Positions 41,814-49,725 of a DNA stretch of 64,000 nucleotides are shown here, piece by piece; within the stretch, counting starts at the first letter, position 1, and each line of letters opens with the position of its first letter. Below the pieces are notes generated by a model. That model was not told the origin of the DNA. It made no database searches and worked only from the letters and a program-made list of their open reading frames with translations. A program made the translations under genes and the position numbers. The stretch spans positions 1-64,000 of the forward strand of contig NZ_JABMCF010000033.1 in assembly GCF_013359815.1 (NCBI RefSeq), written 5' to 3'. The DNA is from Curtobacterium flaccumfaciens (GTDB taxonomy: Bacteria; Actinomycetota; Actinomycetes; Actinomycetales; Microbacteriaceae).

Positions 41814-43700
41814 ATGGGGAAGATCGAGTTCGACGCAGCGGCGGCAGACGCCGTCGTCAGAGCGGCCACGTCGGCGAAGGACGAACTCCGCGCTCAGTCG
41901 GGGGCTCGTCGGTCCGCCGTCGAGGAAGCAGCGGCTGACTTTTCCGGAGCCTACGCGGACCGGTTCACCGAGTCCGCCTCGACTGAGTCGACCGACCGGG
42001 GCAAGTTGGCGTCCGTCCTGGATGACCTCGTCAGTCAGGTGCGCGACGCCAAGTCCTCCGCGCAGGCTGAGGAGGAACGGCTGAACGCACTCGATGCTTG
42101 GAACGAAGCCGAACGCGAACGCCAGCACACCGCAGCGACCTCCCTGCTCGCCACCACCACTCTGCCCCCAGTCGCGATCCGTGCGCCGAAACCGTCGGAT
42201 GTTGCGGTCCGACCACCGTCGATCCATGCGGCGTTCGCGCCTCGGGAACGCAGGCGGTCCGGAGGTGGCACGGGACACGGTCGAAGCTCGGCGGACCCGG
42301 CACGACTGCGCGACTTCAGTATCGTCAGCCGGGCGAACGACGCGGCTGCCGAGTCAAAGGCCGCAACGCTCGCCAGTGCATGGACTGCGTTCACCGCTTC
42401 GTGTTCCTGGGTGCCGATCGAGGGGTGCACCTTCGTGACTGGCTTCGATCGCTTCCTCGAGGAGAACAGAGCCGATGCCGCATGGATCGACCGCATCGCG
42501 GACGCGTTCGAGCAGGCCGGGAGCGGCGGATCGCTGGCGAACGCCAGGATCGACAAGGCGACCGACGACGAGCTCGTCCGCGATGTTCAGCGGCTGTTCG
42601 CCGACGACTTGACCCCGACCCAGGTCGCGGCGATGTGGGCGGATCTCGGTCTGACGAGGGCGGACGCTGCGGACCTCGCACTTCTCCCGACCTCGGTGCT
42701 GACCGCTCTGGGGAATCTCGAAGGGGCGCCGTACTGGGCGCGCGGAGCTGCGAACGTCGCTGTACTCGACCGCCGGATCGCCTCCGCGAAGAAGTTCCTG
42801 GACGACCTTGGCCGCCCGGACCGCATCTACAGCGCGGAAGCGCGCAAGAACGCCGAAGACCTTTCCGCACTCGAATCGATCAAGGCTTCACTCAACCCCA
42901 ACGGCCGCAAGGGCCAGCGAAGCCTCACGGTACTCAGCGCAGACCATCCGCCCCTGGCTGCGGTGTCCATCGGAGATCTCGACGAAGCCACGAACGTGAC
43001 CTGGGCGGTGCCGGGGATGGGATCGAGCACGGGCAGCATGACCGATTGGGCGGATGCCGCTCAGAACGTCTACAGCGAGCAGGCAAAGGCCGCTCCCGCA
43101 GGACGCGGCACCACGAATGCCGTCGTCGCGTGGATGGGGTACGAAGCACCGCCCGTCCCGCCGGCGAGCACTGCCGTGTTCGGCAGCGACTACGCGAAGG
43201 CCGGCGGCGAGAAGCTGGCCGCTTCGATCAAGGGCCTCGACGCGACGAGAGCCGGTACCATGCCGACGGTCAACGTCCTCGGACACTCCTACGGCACCAC
43301 GACCGCGTCCTACGCGCTCACGACCGAGGGCGTGCACGTGGATTCGTTCACCACCATCGCTTCGGCTGGAATACCGGACAGCATCGGCGAAGCAGACGAA
43401 ATCCACGCCGATGCGGTGTACGCCGGACAAGCAGAAGTGGTGAAGCCGATCATCGAACATTGGAGTGGCGACGAATGGGCGGCGGTCGGGCGTGACTTCA
43501 GCTCGGACCATCATCAGGATCCGACTGCTCCGGAGTTCGGCGCGACGAGCTTTGGCGCCGACGGGGCGCCCGGCCTCAAGCCCGTCCGCGACCACGGCGT
43601 GCACACCTGGTACGGCGGCGGTTACCTCGATGAAGACACGCAGTCGTTGCAGAACGTGGCGTATGCCACGACCGGCCAGCCCGAACGATTGACGAACTGA
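41814..43700 (+). CDS. WXG100-like N-terminal domain fused to DUF1023 alpha/beta hydrolase
   Basis: 628 residues from ATG 41814, with GAGGGGG upstream. Residues 1 to about 110 are a long helical hairpin like WXG100/ESX proteins (DAAAADAVVRAATSAKDEL, FSGAYADRF in the turn). A linker (VAIRAPKPSDVAVRPPS) and a helical middle follow. Residues about 380-620 are a DUF1023 alpha/beta hydrolase: WAVPGMGSSTG, the nucleophile elbow NVLGHSYGTTTASYAL, DPTAPEFGATSF and the final His in VHTWYGGGYLDED. No signal peptide, so export would need a type VII-like route. It is followed after 46 nt by a lipoprotein gene. The enzyme could be a lipase or esterase; secretion and toxicity are inferences. Confidence 0.82.
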   Translation: MGKIEFDAAAADAVVRAATSAKDELRAQSGARRSAVEEAAADFSGAYADRFTESASTESTDRGKLASVLDDLVSQVRDAKSSAQAEEERLNALDAWNEAERERQHTAATSLLATTTLPPVAIRAPKPSDVAVRPPSIHAAFAPRERRRSGGGTGHGRSSADPARLRDFSIVSRANDAAAESKAATLASAWTAFTASCSWVPIEGCTFVTGFDRFLEENRADAAWIDRIADAFEQAGSGGSLANARIDKATDDELVRDVQRLFADDLTPTQVAAMWADLGLTRADAADLALLPTSVLTALGNLEGAPYWARGAANVAVLDRRIASAKKFLDDLGRPDRIYSAEARKNAEDLSALESIKASLNPNGRKGQRSLTVLSADHPPLAAVSIGDLDEATNVTWAVPGMGSSTGSMTDWADAAQNVYSEQAKAAPAGRGTTNAVVAWMGYEAPPVPPASTAVFGSDYAKAGGEKLAASIKGLDATRAGTMPTVNVLGHSYGTTTASYALTTEGVHVDSFTTIASAGIPDSIGEADEIHADAVYAGQAEVVKPIIEHWSGDEWAAVGRDFSSDHHQDPTAPEFGATSFGADGAPGLKPVRDHGVHTWYGGGYLDEDTQSLQNVAYATTGQPERLTN

Positions 43701-43746
43701 TCATGCCGATTTCGCCGAAACAAAGTGATCTGGAAGGAACTCCCAG

Positions 43747-44244
43747 ATGAAACCACGACGGGCGAAAGCCGTCTCCGTCCTCCGGGCGATAGGAGCCGTG
43801 CTGCTCGCTGTCGCCGTTCTCACTGGTTGCAGCGAAGGGTCTGGCATGAACACGAAAGAAGCGAAGCAGTCCATCGTCACGTTCGTCGAGGGTTCGACCG
43901 ACGTGGTCGGTGACGGCTGGGAAGTCAGCGACGGTCCGGGGCTCGGGAAGTGCGGCCGGGGACTGGGGCAAGGGGGCGTCCAGTACGTCTACGCCATGGT
44001 CCGCTCCGCGAGCGCTGACCCAAAGGCCGACGTCGAGGCGGTGGAACAGCACTGGAAGGAGCTCGGGGTCACAACTGAGCGCTACCAGACCGGCGGCGAG
44101 GACCCCATCCTCGGTGTCCGGGGCAGGGGTGGCCCGGTGAGCTCCTCCGACTTCCGCGCGGATCCCCGCGGGTACACGATCGACGGCAGCTCGCAGTGCG
44201 TTGCGGGGGACTTCGAGAAGATGAGCCTCGACAGTCAGGAGTGA
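43747..44244 (+). CDS. Lipoprotein paired with the DUF1023 hydrolase
   Basis: 165 residues from ATG 43747. Signal peptide and lipobox at the N-terminus (AVLLAVAVLTGC, Cys about 28). The mature part has two further Cys (KCGRG, QCVAG) and a ferredoxin-like alternation of helix and strand (DPKADVEAVEQHWKELGV). No family name comes to mind. It is the only gene downstream of the hydrolase on the same strand, 46 nt away. In S. aureus the secreted T7 lipase toxin TslA is neutralised by a lipoprotein; this gene could have an analogous immunity role, a proposal from arrangement only. Confidence 0.75.
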   Translation: MKPRRAKAVSVLRAIGAVLLAVAVLTGCSEGSGMNTKEAKQSIVTFVEGSTDVVGDGWEVSDGPGLGKCGRGLGQGGVQYVYAMVRSASADPKADVEAVEQHWKELGVTTERYQTGGEDPILGVRGRGGPVSSSDFRADPRGYTIDGSSQCVAGDFEKMSLDSQE

Positions 44245-44271
44245 CGACCGCGACCTGACCACCGGAACTGA

Positions 44272-44290
44272 GCCGCGCCTCCAGTCCGGC
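44272..44290. repeat. Dispersed palindrome, family A (right half only)
   Basis: GCCGCGCCTCCAGTCCGGC is the right arm of the family A element without a matching left arm; the left side reads ACCGGAACTGA. It looks like a decayed or truncated copy. Confidence 0.6.
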
Positions 44291-44324
44291 CCGAGACCCG
44301 CGCGCCTGCCGGACGCGACACGAA

Positions 44325-44357
44325 GGACGGCCCGCCCCGTTGTCGAGGCGAGCCGTC
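44325..44357. terminator. Bidirectional terminator hairpin
   Basis: GGACGGCCCGCC pairs with GGCGAGCCGTCC (one mismatch) around a nine-base loop between the convergent lipoprotein and mesD genes. It can serve both. Confidence 0.6.
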
Positions 44358-44362
44358 CTGTG

Positions 44363-44409
44363 CCGCTGGGCCGCTGGGCCGCTAGGTCGCTAGGTCGCTA
44401 GGTCGCTAG
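44363..44409. repeat. Octamer tandem array abutting the mesD stop
   Basis: Six units in a row: CCGCTGGG twice, CCGCTAGG once, TCGCTAGG twice and a final TCGCTAG. The last unit contains the mesD stop codon (44406-44408). The order shows that point changes spread along the array as it grew. Confidence 0.9.
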
Positions 44410-45455
44410 CGCGATACCGGTACGGCGACGCTGGCGAGCTCGGCCCGCACGATGTCCGCCCCTGCGGACAGCGCGCCGAGCTTGTCCAGCGCCGCACCCC
44501 GCGCCAGGGGCGCCATCCCGCAGTTGGAGCTGGGGATGAGCTTGTCCGCATCGACGAACTCGAGCGCCCGACGCAGCACCTCCGCGACCTCCTCCGGCGT
44601 CTCCACGGTCTCGGTCGCGACGTCGATCGCCCCGAGCATGACCTTCTTGCCGCGGATCAGCTCGACGAGCTCGAGGGGAACGTGGGAGTGGATGCACTCG
44701 AGCGACACGATGTCGATCGAGGACTGCTGCAGGAGCGGGAAGGACTGCTCGTACTGCCGCCACTCCGCGCCGAGCGTCTCCTTCCACTTGTTGTTCGCTT
44801 CGATGCCGTAGCCGTAACAGATGTGCACGGCGGTCTCGGCGCGCAGGCCCTCGGCTGCACGCTCGAGCGCGGCCACGCCCCAGTCCTGCACCTCGTCGTG
44901 GAAGACCGTGAAGGCGGGCTCGTCGAACTGGATGATGTCGACGCCGGCGTCCTGCAGCTCGCGTGCTTCTTGGTTGAGGATCGTGGCGAACTCCCACGCC
45001 AGCTTCTCGCGGCTCTTGTAGTGCTGGTCGGAGAGGGTGTCGATCATCGTCATCGGGCCGGGGAGCGCCCACTTGATGGGGCGATCGGTCTGAGCCCGCA
45101 GGAACTTCGCGTCCTCAACGAAGACCGGCGCCCGACGGCTGACGGCACCGACGACGGTCGGGACGGCTGCGTCGTAGCGGTCGCGGATGCGGACGGTCTC
45201 CTTGCGCTCGAGGTCGACGCCGTCCAGGTGCTCGATGAACGTCGTCACGAAGTGCTGGCGGGTCTGCTCGCCGTCGCTGACGATGTCGATGCCACGGCGC
45301 TCCTGCTCGTGCACGGCGGACCGGAGGGCGTCCTGCTTGCCCTCGGTCAGTGCTGCTCCCTGCAGCTCCCAGGGGGACCAGAGCCGTTCGGGCTCAGCGA
45401 GCCAGGACGGTTTCGGCAGGCTGCCGACGATCGAGGTGGGGAGGAGAGAACGCAT
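44406..45455 (-). CDS. mesD: Folate-independent methionine synthase MesD (MetE-like)
   Basis: 349 residues from ATG 45455. It is a single MetE-type catalytic barrel with no N-terminal half: LPTSIVGSLPKPSW at the start, and zinc ligands in VHICYGYG (His, Cys), SLECIHSH (Glu) and SSNCGMAPLARG (Cys). Pairing with a DUF1852 protein is diagnostic of MesD, one of the core methionine synthases that work without methyltetrahydrofolate and that, for MesD, need MesX and oxygen (Price and co-workers). It lies 37 nt after mesX in the same operon. The methyl donor is not known to me. Confidence 0.88.
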   Translation of the reverse strand: MRSLLPTSIVGSLPKPSWLAEPERLWSPWELQGAALTEGKQDALRSAVHEQERRGIDIVSDGEQTRQHFVTTFIEHLDGVDLERKETVRIRDRYDAAVPTVVGAVSRRAPVFVEDAKFLRAQTDRPIKWALPGPMTMIDTLSDQHYKSREKLAWEFATILNQEARELQDAGVDIIQFDEPAFTVFHDEVQDWGVAALERAAEGLRAETAVHICYGYGIEANNKWKETLGAEWRQYEQSFPLLQQSSIDIVSLECIHSHVPLELVELIRGKKVMLGAIDVATETVETPEEVAEVLRRALEFVDADKLIPSSNCGMAPLARGAALDKLGALSAGADIVRAELASVAVPVSR

Positions 45456-45492
45456 GGGGGTGACGGTCCAGTCAGTCGAAGGGCAGAGGAAG

Positions 45493-46449
45493 TCAGCGCG
45501 CGAGGGCGGGGGCGGCCCACCGGGCGAGGAGTGCGTGGTGCGGCCGCACCAGGTGCTCCTCGGTCCAGCGGCCCTGCGTGATCCCGAGGCGGCTGCGCTC
45601 CTCGCGGTCGTAGGTCACCGGGGTGGGCGTGAAGTCGGTGTGGTCGAGGGTGGGGCGGTAGGTGCTGCCGGCCGGGGTGTTCGCGGCGTAGACCTCCGGG
45701 CGGTAGATCTTCTGGAAGGTCTCCATGGTGGCGATCGTGCCGATGAGCTGGAGGTCCGTGTAGTCGCCGGTCAGGTCACCGCGCGTGTAGAACGCGAGCG
45801 GGGCAGCCGCCCCGGCGGGCTGGAAGTACCGGACCCGCATGCCCATCCGGCCGAAGTAGTCGTCGGTGAGCGAGGAGTGCTCGTGCTCGTACTCGGCGCC
45901 GAGCGCCGGGTGGACGTACCCGTTCCGGCGGTAGGTCTGGCTCGTCGAGACGCTGATGCAGACGACGGGCTCGGCACCGAACTGCGACTCGAACACGTCG
46001 GACTCCAGGAAGCGCTGGAAGAGCGCCCCGTGCAGCTGGCCGAAGTCGGACGGCAGTGACGGCGACGACGGCAGCAGCACCGAGAAGTCGTAGTCGCGCA
46101 AGTACGACGAGAAGTTGTTGCCGAGGATCCCGCGGTGGCGCTCGCCGGTGTGCTCGTCGACGATCGTGACGTCGAGCATCTCGAGCAACGGGAACTGCGC
46201 GTCCGAACCACCGTCGGAGAACTCCAGCGCCACCGAGACGATGTCGAGCTGCAGACAGTAGCGGTCGTGCGCCGCGGCCAGCTCGTTCGCGCGCCCGTCG
46301 ATCATCGCCAGCGCAGCACGGAGGTTCTGCTGACGGCGCTCGCCGCGCGCCAGGTTGGCGAAGTTCGTGGTCAGCCGGGAGCTGTCGGCGGGGGAGTAGT
46401 CCTCGTCGAACCGGGTCCGGGTGATGCTGAAGGTGAGGTCGTTCGCCAT
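45493..46449 (-). CDS. mesX: MesX (DUF1852), partner of MesD
   Basis: 318 residues from ATG 46449; a TTG three codons upstream (46458) is also open. It is a DUF1852 protein, seen in DLTFSITRTRFDEDYSPADSSRLTTNFANLARG (in parts), the TYRRNGYVHPALGAEYEHEHSSLTDDYFGRMG block, and ATMETFQKIYRPEVYAAN. DUF1852 is known only with MesD and is required for its activity. It is the first gene of the mesX-mesD operon and is divergent from a LysR regulator, with an 119-nt gap that contains the operator dyads and a GC-rich perfect palindrome (46470-46485) in its 5' leader. Confidence 0.88.
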   Translation of the reverse strand: MANDLTFSITRTRFDEDYSPADSSRLTTNFANLARGERRQQNLRAALAMIDGRANELAAAHDRYCLQLDIVSVALEFSDGGSDAQFPLLEMLDVTIVDEHTGERHRGILGNNFSSYLRDYDFSVLLPSSPSLPSDFGQLHGALFQRFLESDVFESQFGAEPVVCISVSTSQTYRRNGYVHPALGAEYEHEHSSLTDDYFGRMGMRVRYFQPAGAAAPLAFYTRGDLTGDYTDLQLIGTIATMETFQKIYRPEVYAANTPAGSTYRPTLDHTDFTPTPVTYDREERSRLGITQGRWTEEHLVRPHHALLARWAAPALAR

Positions 46450-46532
46450 GGTCGGCAATCTGTTCGTCGAGCGCCCGCGGGCGCTGGGGAAGGGGTGCCT
46501 CGATCATCGCGGGATTCATGGGCCATCAGGTA

Positions 46533-46565
46533 ATACCGAGACGCTATGCACCGGTATAGCCTCGG
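46533..46565. promoter_or_regulatory. LysR operator cluster between mesX and the LysR gene
   Basis: Overlapping dyads: ATACCG / CGGTAT (46533-46538 and 46552-46557), ATA-N9-TAT with the LysR T-N11-A form (46533-46547), CTAT / ATAG (46544-46559), and outer CCGAG / CTCGG (46536-46540 and 46561-46565). It overlaps the LysR -10 box, so autorepression is likely, and lies upstream of mesX for activation. Confidence 0.7.
46557..46562 (+). promoter_or_regulatory. -10 box, leaderless LysR promoter
   Basis: TAGCCT ends 6 nt before ATG 46569. Confidence 0.6.
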
Positions 46566-46568
46566 CCT

Positions 46569-47510
46569 ATGGCCCGGGTATCGAACGACATCACCCTGCA
46601 GCAGCTCCGGTACTTCATCGAGGTCGCGACGGAGGGCTCGATCAGCGCAGCGGCCGACCTGCTCTACGTATCGCAGCCGACGATGTCCGCGGCGATGAAG
46701 GACCTCGAGACGCGGATCGGACGCCCGCTCTTCACCCGATCGGCCAGGGGGGTCGTCCTCACCGTCGACGGCGTCGAGTTCCTCGGGTACGCCCGGCAGG
46801 TCGTCGAGCAGGTCTCCCTGCTCGAGCAGCGCTACGTCGGTGGACAGCGGTCGCGTCGGCTGCTCGGGGTGTCCGCCCAGCACTACTCGTTCGCGGTGGA
46901 GGCCTTCGTCCGCATGGTCGAAGCAGCGGCTGCGGACGAGTACGAGTTCTCGCTGCGTGAGACACGCACCTGGGACATCATCGAGGACGTCCGCACGCTG
47001 CGCAGCGAGGTGGGCATCCTCTACCGCAACGACTTCAACAAGCAGGTGCTCGGCAAGCTGCTGCGGGACGCCGGCGTCGTGTTCACACCGCTGTTCGTCG
47101 CACAGCCCCACATCTTCGTGGCCAAGCGGAACCCGCTCGCGTCGCGGGAGCGTGCGACCCTCGAGGACCTCGCGGACCTGCCGCGGCTCACGTTCGACCA
47201 GGGCGCGAACAACTCCTTCTACCTGGCCGAGGAGATCCTGTCGACGATGTCGAGCAAGCGGGAGATCCGGGTGTCGGACCGGGCGACGATCTTCAACCTC
47301 ATGATCGGCCTCGGCGGGTACACGATCTCCACCGGGCTCATCAGCGACGACCTCGACCCCGAGATCGTCGCCATCCCACTCGACTTCGACGAACGCATCG
47401 AGATCGGCTGGATCGCGCACGCCTCGGTTCCCCTCACCGTGCAGGCGCAGGCGTACCTGGACGAGTTGCGTGCGGTGGTCACCAGCTACGGAGTCGAGCC
47501 GCTCGGGTAG
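46569..47510 (+). CDS. LysR-family regulator of mesX-mesD
   Basis: 313 residues from ATG 46569. The HTH is LQQLRYFIEVATEGSISAAADLLYVSQPTMSAAMKDLETRIGRPLF (in parts), then a LysR substrate-binding domain with VGILYRNDFNKQVLGKLL and FIVAKRNPLAS-like strands. It is divergent from mesX and probably senses a methionine-related metabolite. No other gene near it would be a better target. The shared intergenic dyads fit a classic LysR arrangement. Confidence 0.9.
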   Translation: MARVSNDITLQQLRYFIEVATEGSISAAADLLYVSQPTMSAAMKDLETRIGRPLFTRSARGVVLTVDGVEFLGYARQVVEQVSLLEQRYVGGQRSRRLLGVSAQHYSFAVEAFVRMVEAAAADEYEFSLRETRTWDIIEDVRTLRSEVGILYRNDFNKQVLGKLLRDAGVVFTPLFVAQPHIFVAKRNPLASRERATLEDLADLPRLTFDQGANNSFYLAEEILSTMSSKREIRVSDRATIFNLMIGLGGYTISTGLISDDLDPEIVAIPLDFDERIEIGWIAHASVPLTVQAQAYLDELRAVVTSYGVEPLG

Positions 47511-47516
47511 GCAGGC

Positions 47517-47546
47517 GGCGGGTCCGGCGGGTCCGGCGGGTCCGGC
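47517..47546. repeat. GGCGGGTCC tandem nonamers
   Basis: Three exact units plus a partial GGCG directly after the LysR stop. They are followed at 47550-47575 by GGCCTGGAGGCACGACATGCG, a degraded left arm of the family A palindrome. Confidence 0.8.
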
Positions 47547-47575
47547 GATCGGCCTGGAGGCACGACATGCGTCCG

Positions 47576-49036
47576 TCAGGAGGCTGCGGTCTCGATCATC
47601 GCCGTCACGTGCGGTGCGCTCCACCGCAGGAGCGCGTCAGCAGGTGGATCCTCCAGGTCCTCACCCCAGATCGCGACGGCGGCGCCCGACATCGGAGCCG
47701 CGAGCAGCGAACCGGAGTCGCCGTCCCACGCCCGGAGTGACCAGTTCTCGCGGAGGTCGGCGACGGTGTACTCGCTGTCGGCCGGGTCGAGGTCGGTCGG
47801 CACCTCGTAGAGGTAGTACGAGTTGTAGTTGAGCAGGTCGACTCCGGCCTGCTGCAGGTCGACCGCACTGGCCCGCCGTGCTCGGCGTTCGCGCCGCTCG
47901 GCTGCGTCCTCGGTGTCGCCGTCGAAGCTCCAGTACGTGACGTGGATGCGCGGATCCAGTCGCTCGACCGCGACCCGATCGATCCCGTCGTTCCAGGCCC
48001 AGACCTCGCGGTTGCCGACCGTGGCCGCCATCGCGTTCATCCAGGCGACGCGTTGGGCGGCGGTGACGTCGTCGCCCCATTCGTCGCCGCCGATGTGCAC
48101 GGTGCGGCTGGAGGGGAAGGTCCGCTGCACCTCGGCGTACAGCTTCTTCGCCAGCGCGAGACTCTCGGGCGCCGACGTGTCGAGTTCGTTCTCGCCCGAA
48201 CGGATGCGGTCGACCCACTTCGTGCCGTGTTCCGCCTCGAGCAGGGCGAAGGCGGCGGCCATGTGTCCGGGAGTGTCGATCTCCGGCACGATCGCGACGC
48301 CTCGCTTCGCCCCGTAGGCGGCGATCGAGCGTGCCTGCACGGCGCTCAGGAACGGGCGATGGGTCACGCGGCTCGTGTACACGCCGTCGTCGAGATCAGC
48401 GTTGGCGAGGGTTTGGCCGAGGACCGTGCTCTCGATCCCGACGTTCTGGTCATCGGTGAGGTGCAAGTGCAAGAAGCGGCCGCCATCGTCGGCGAGGAGG
48501 TCGATGTACCGCTTGAGCAACGCCACGGGGTAGTAGGCGCGAGCGACGTCGAGCATCACGCCAGTCTCCGGACGCGCGCGCTTCGTCGGCTTGGTGGTGA
48601 CGGTCGCGGTCGACGTGCGGCACTGCTTCGCCGAGTACGCACCGGCGCAGGCGAGGATCGAGTACTTGCCGGCTGGGGCACGGGAGGGCATCCCGCGGAC
48701 TGCGGTGACCGAGGTGCTCGAACCAGCGGCGAGTGCCTTCACCGCGACCCGGCCGAGCGTGTACTTCTTGGTGCCGGCGGACAGGTACAGCCACGCGGAG
48801 GAAGCCGGCTTCCGCACCGAGGCGGTGTTCTTGACCTTGAGCGTGGTGCGAACGGCGGTGCCGGTGGTGGACGCGGTGACCTTCGTGACCGTCACCGCCG
48901 AGGCTGCGGTGTCCGCTGATCCTGCCGTTGCACGGATGCCGACCAGAGCTGCTGCCGACACGGCGATCGCCAGACCGACCGCGATCGTGCGTCTGGCAGG
49001 CGATCCGGGGACCAGGTTCCCCTGCTGACGCACCAC
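47576..49036 (-). CDS. Secreted glycoside hydrolase family 20 (beta-N-acetylhexosaminidase)
   Basis: 486 residues from GTG 49036, picked because GGGGGAG lies just before it. A signal peptide spans about residues 8-42 (ARRTIAVGLAIAVSAAALVG). A CARDB-like beta domain follows (TASTTGTAVRTTLKVKNTAS). From residue about 155 the GH20 barrel has GVMLDVARAYYPV, FLHLHLTDDQNVGIES, VPEIDTPGHMAAA and the catalytic Asp-Glu in VHIGGDEWGDD, then NYNSYYLYEV. It removes N-acetylhexosamine from chitin or cell wall fragments outside the cell. All key residues are kept. Confidence 0.88.
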   Translation of the reverse strand: MVRQQGNLVPGSPARRTIAVGLAIAVSAAALVGIRATAGSADTAASAVTVTKVTASTTGTAVRTTLKVKNTASVRKPASSAWLYLSAGTKKYTLGRVAVKALAAGSSTSVTAVRGMPSRAPAGKYSILACAGAYSAKQCRTSTATVTTKPTKRARPETGVMLDVARAYYPVALLKRYIDLLADDGGRFLHLHLTDDQNVGIESTVLGQTLANADLDDGVYTSRVTHRPFLSAVQARSIAAYGAKRGVAIVPEIDTPGHMAAAFALLEAEHGTKWVDRIRSGENELDTSAPESLALAKKLYAEVQRTFPSSRTVHIGGDEWGDDVTAAQRVAWMNAMAATVGNREVWAWNDGIDRVAVERLDPRIHVTYWSFDGDTEDAAERRERRARRASAVDLQQAGVDLLNYNSYYLYEVPTDLDPADSEYTVADLRENWSLRAWDGDSGSLLAAPMSGAAVAIWGEDLEDPPADALLRWSAPHVTAMIETAAS

Positions 49037-49146
49037 GACGTTCTCCCCCTCGAACACCCCGTTGCCCTCGTTGGATCAGGATGCGCGCACGATCGTATCC
49101 GCACCGCGTCGAACGCACATCGCCCAGCGACCTGCAGCGGGGCTCC

Positions 49147-49725
49147 TCAGCGGACCTCCGCACTCGCCCACAGCGCACGCACAAGACTCCGGGCGCGGCG
49201 AAGAAGCGGCTGCAGGCTGAGGGCAGCCCCGACGACCAGCGTGCCGGCCTGTGCGAGGAGGAACGCCACGAGCGCCACCGGGATGAACGCGGTGACGATC
49301 CAGGCGGCGGCGAACCCCACGAGCATCACCGCGAGGGCCCGCACCGCGGTGGAGTTCCGCGAACCGCGAAGGGCCAGCAGCCCGGCGGCTGCGAAGGCCA
49401 ACGGGACGAGCGCCTGCAGGACGACCGCGATGGGGAGCCACAGCTGGCTGCTGGTCGCCGGCGACAGGGCGGCCACGAATACGACGGTGGTGGCCGCGAA
49501 GACGAGGTGCACGGCGCCGCGAGCGAGCGCAGCACCGGCAGCGGCCACGACTCCTGCTGACACCGAGATCGCAGCGACCATCAACACTGGCCCTGCTGCG
49601 ATCAGATGCGTTCCGATGAAGCCGAGCAGGTTGTCGACCGCCAGCAGCGAGGCGCCGGTGGTGGCGACCATCAAGGCGGCGGCGGCAGCTCTGCGCACGG
49701 AGGGCCAGGTACCTGACGCCCTCAC
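49147..49725 (-). CDS. Five-helix membrane protein
   Basis: 192 residues from GTG 49725, which shares GTGA with the stop of the lipoprotein gene 49722-50510; the longer frame to 49830 would overlap that gene fully. Five hydrophobic helices are seen (about residues 15-32, 36-58, 64-84, 90-115 and 130-165), with few polar residues between. No family is recognised. It is the last gene of a coupled three-gene operon with a lipoprotein and a secreted Cys-rich protein. Confidence 0.7.
   Translation of the reverse strand: MRASGTWPSVRRAAAAALMVATTGASLLAVDNLLGFIGTHLIAAGPVLMVAAISVSAGVVAAAGAALARGAVHLVFAATTVVFVAALSPATSSQLWLPIAVVLQALVPLAFAAAGLLALRGSRNSTAVRALAVMLVGFAAAWIVTAFIPVALVAFLLAQAGTLVVGAALSLQPLLRRARSLVRALWASAEVR

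Noticed and set aside
46458..46458. TTG start for mesX
   Set aside because: Adds only three residues and has no ribosome-binding site; the ATG at 46449 is preferred, though unproven.
45776..46519. Alternative long frame over mesX starting at 46519
   Set aside because: It is out of frame with the conserved DUF1852 protein and is arginine-rich like other shadows.
46449..46532. Riboswitch in the mesX leader
   Set aside because: Only a 16-bp GC-rich palindrome is seen; none of the SAM or cobalamin riboswitch cores could be recognised.
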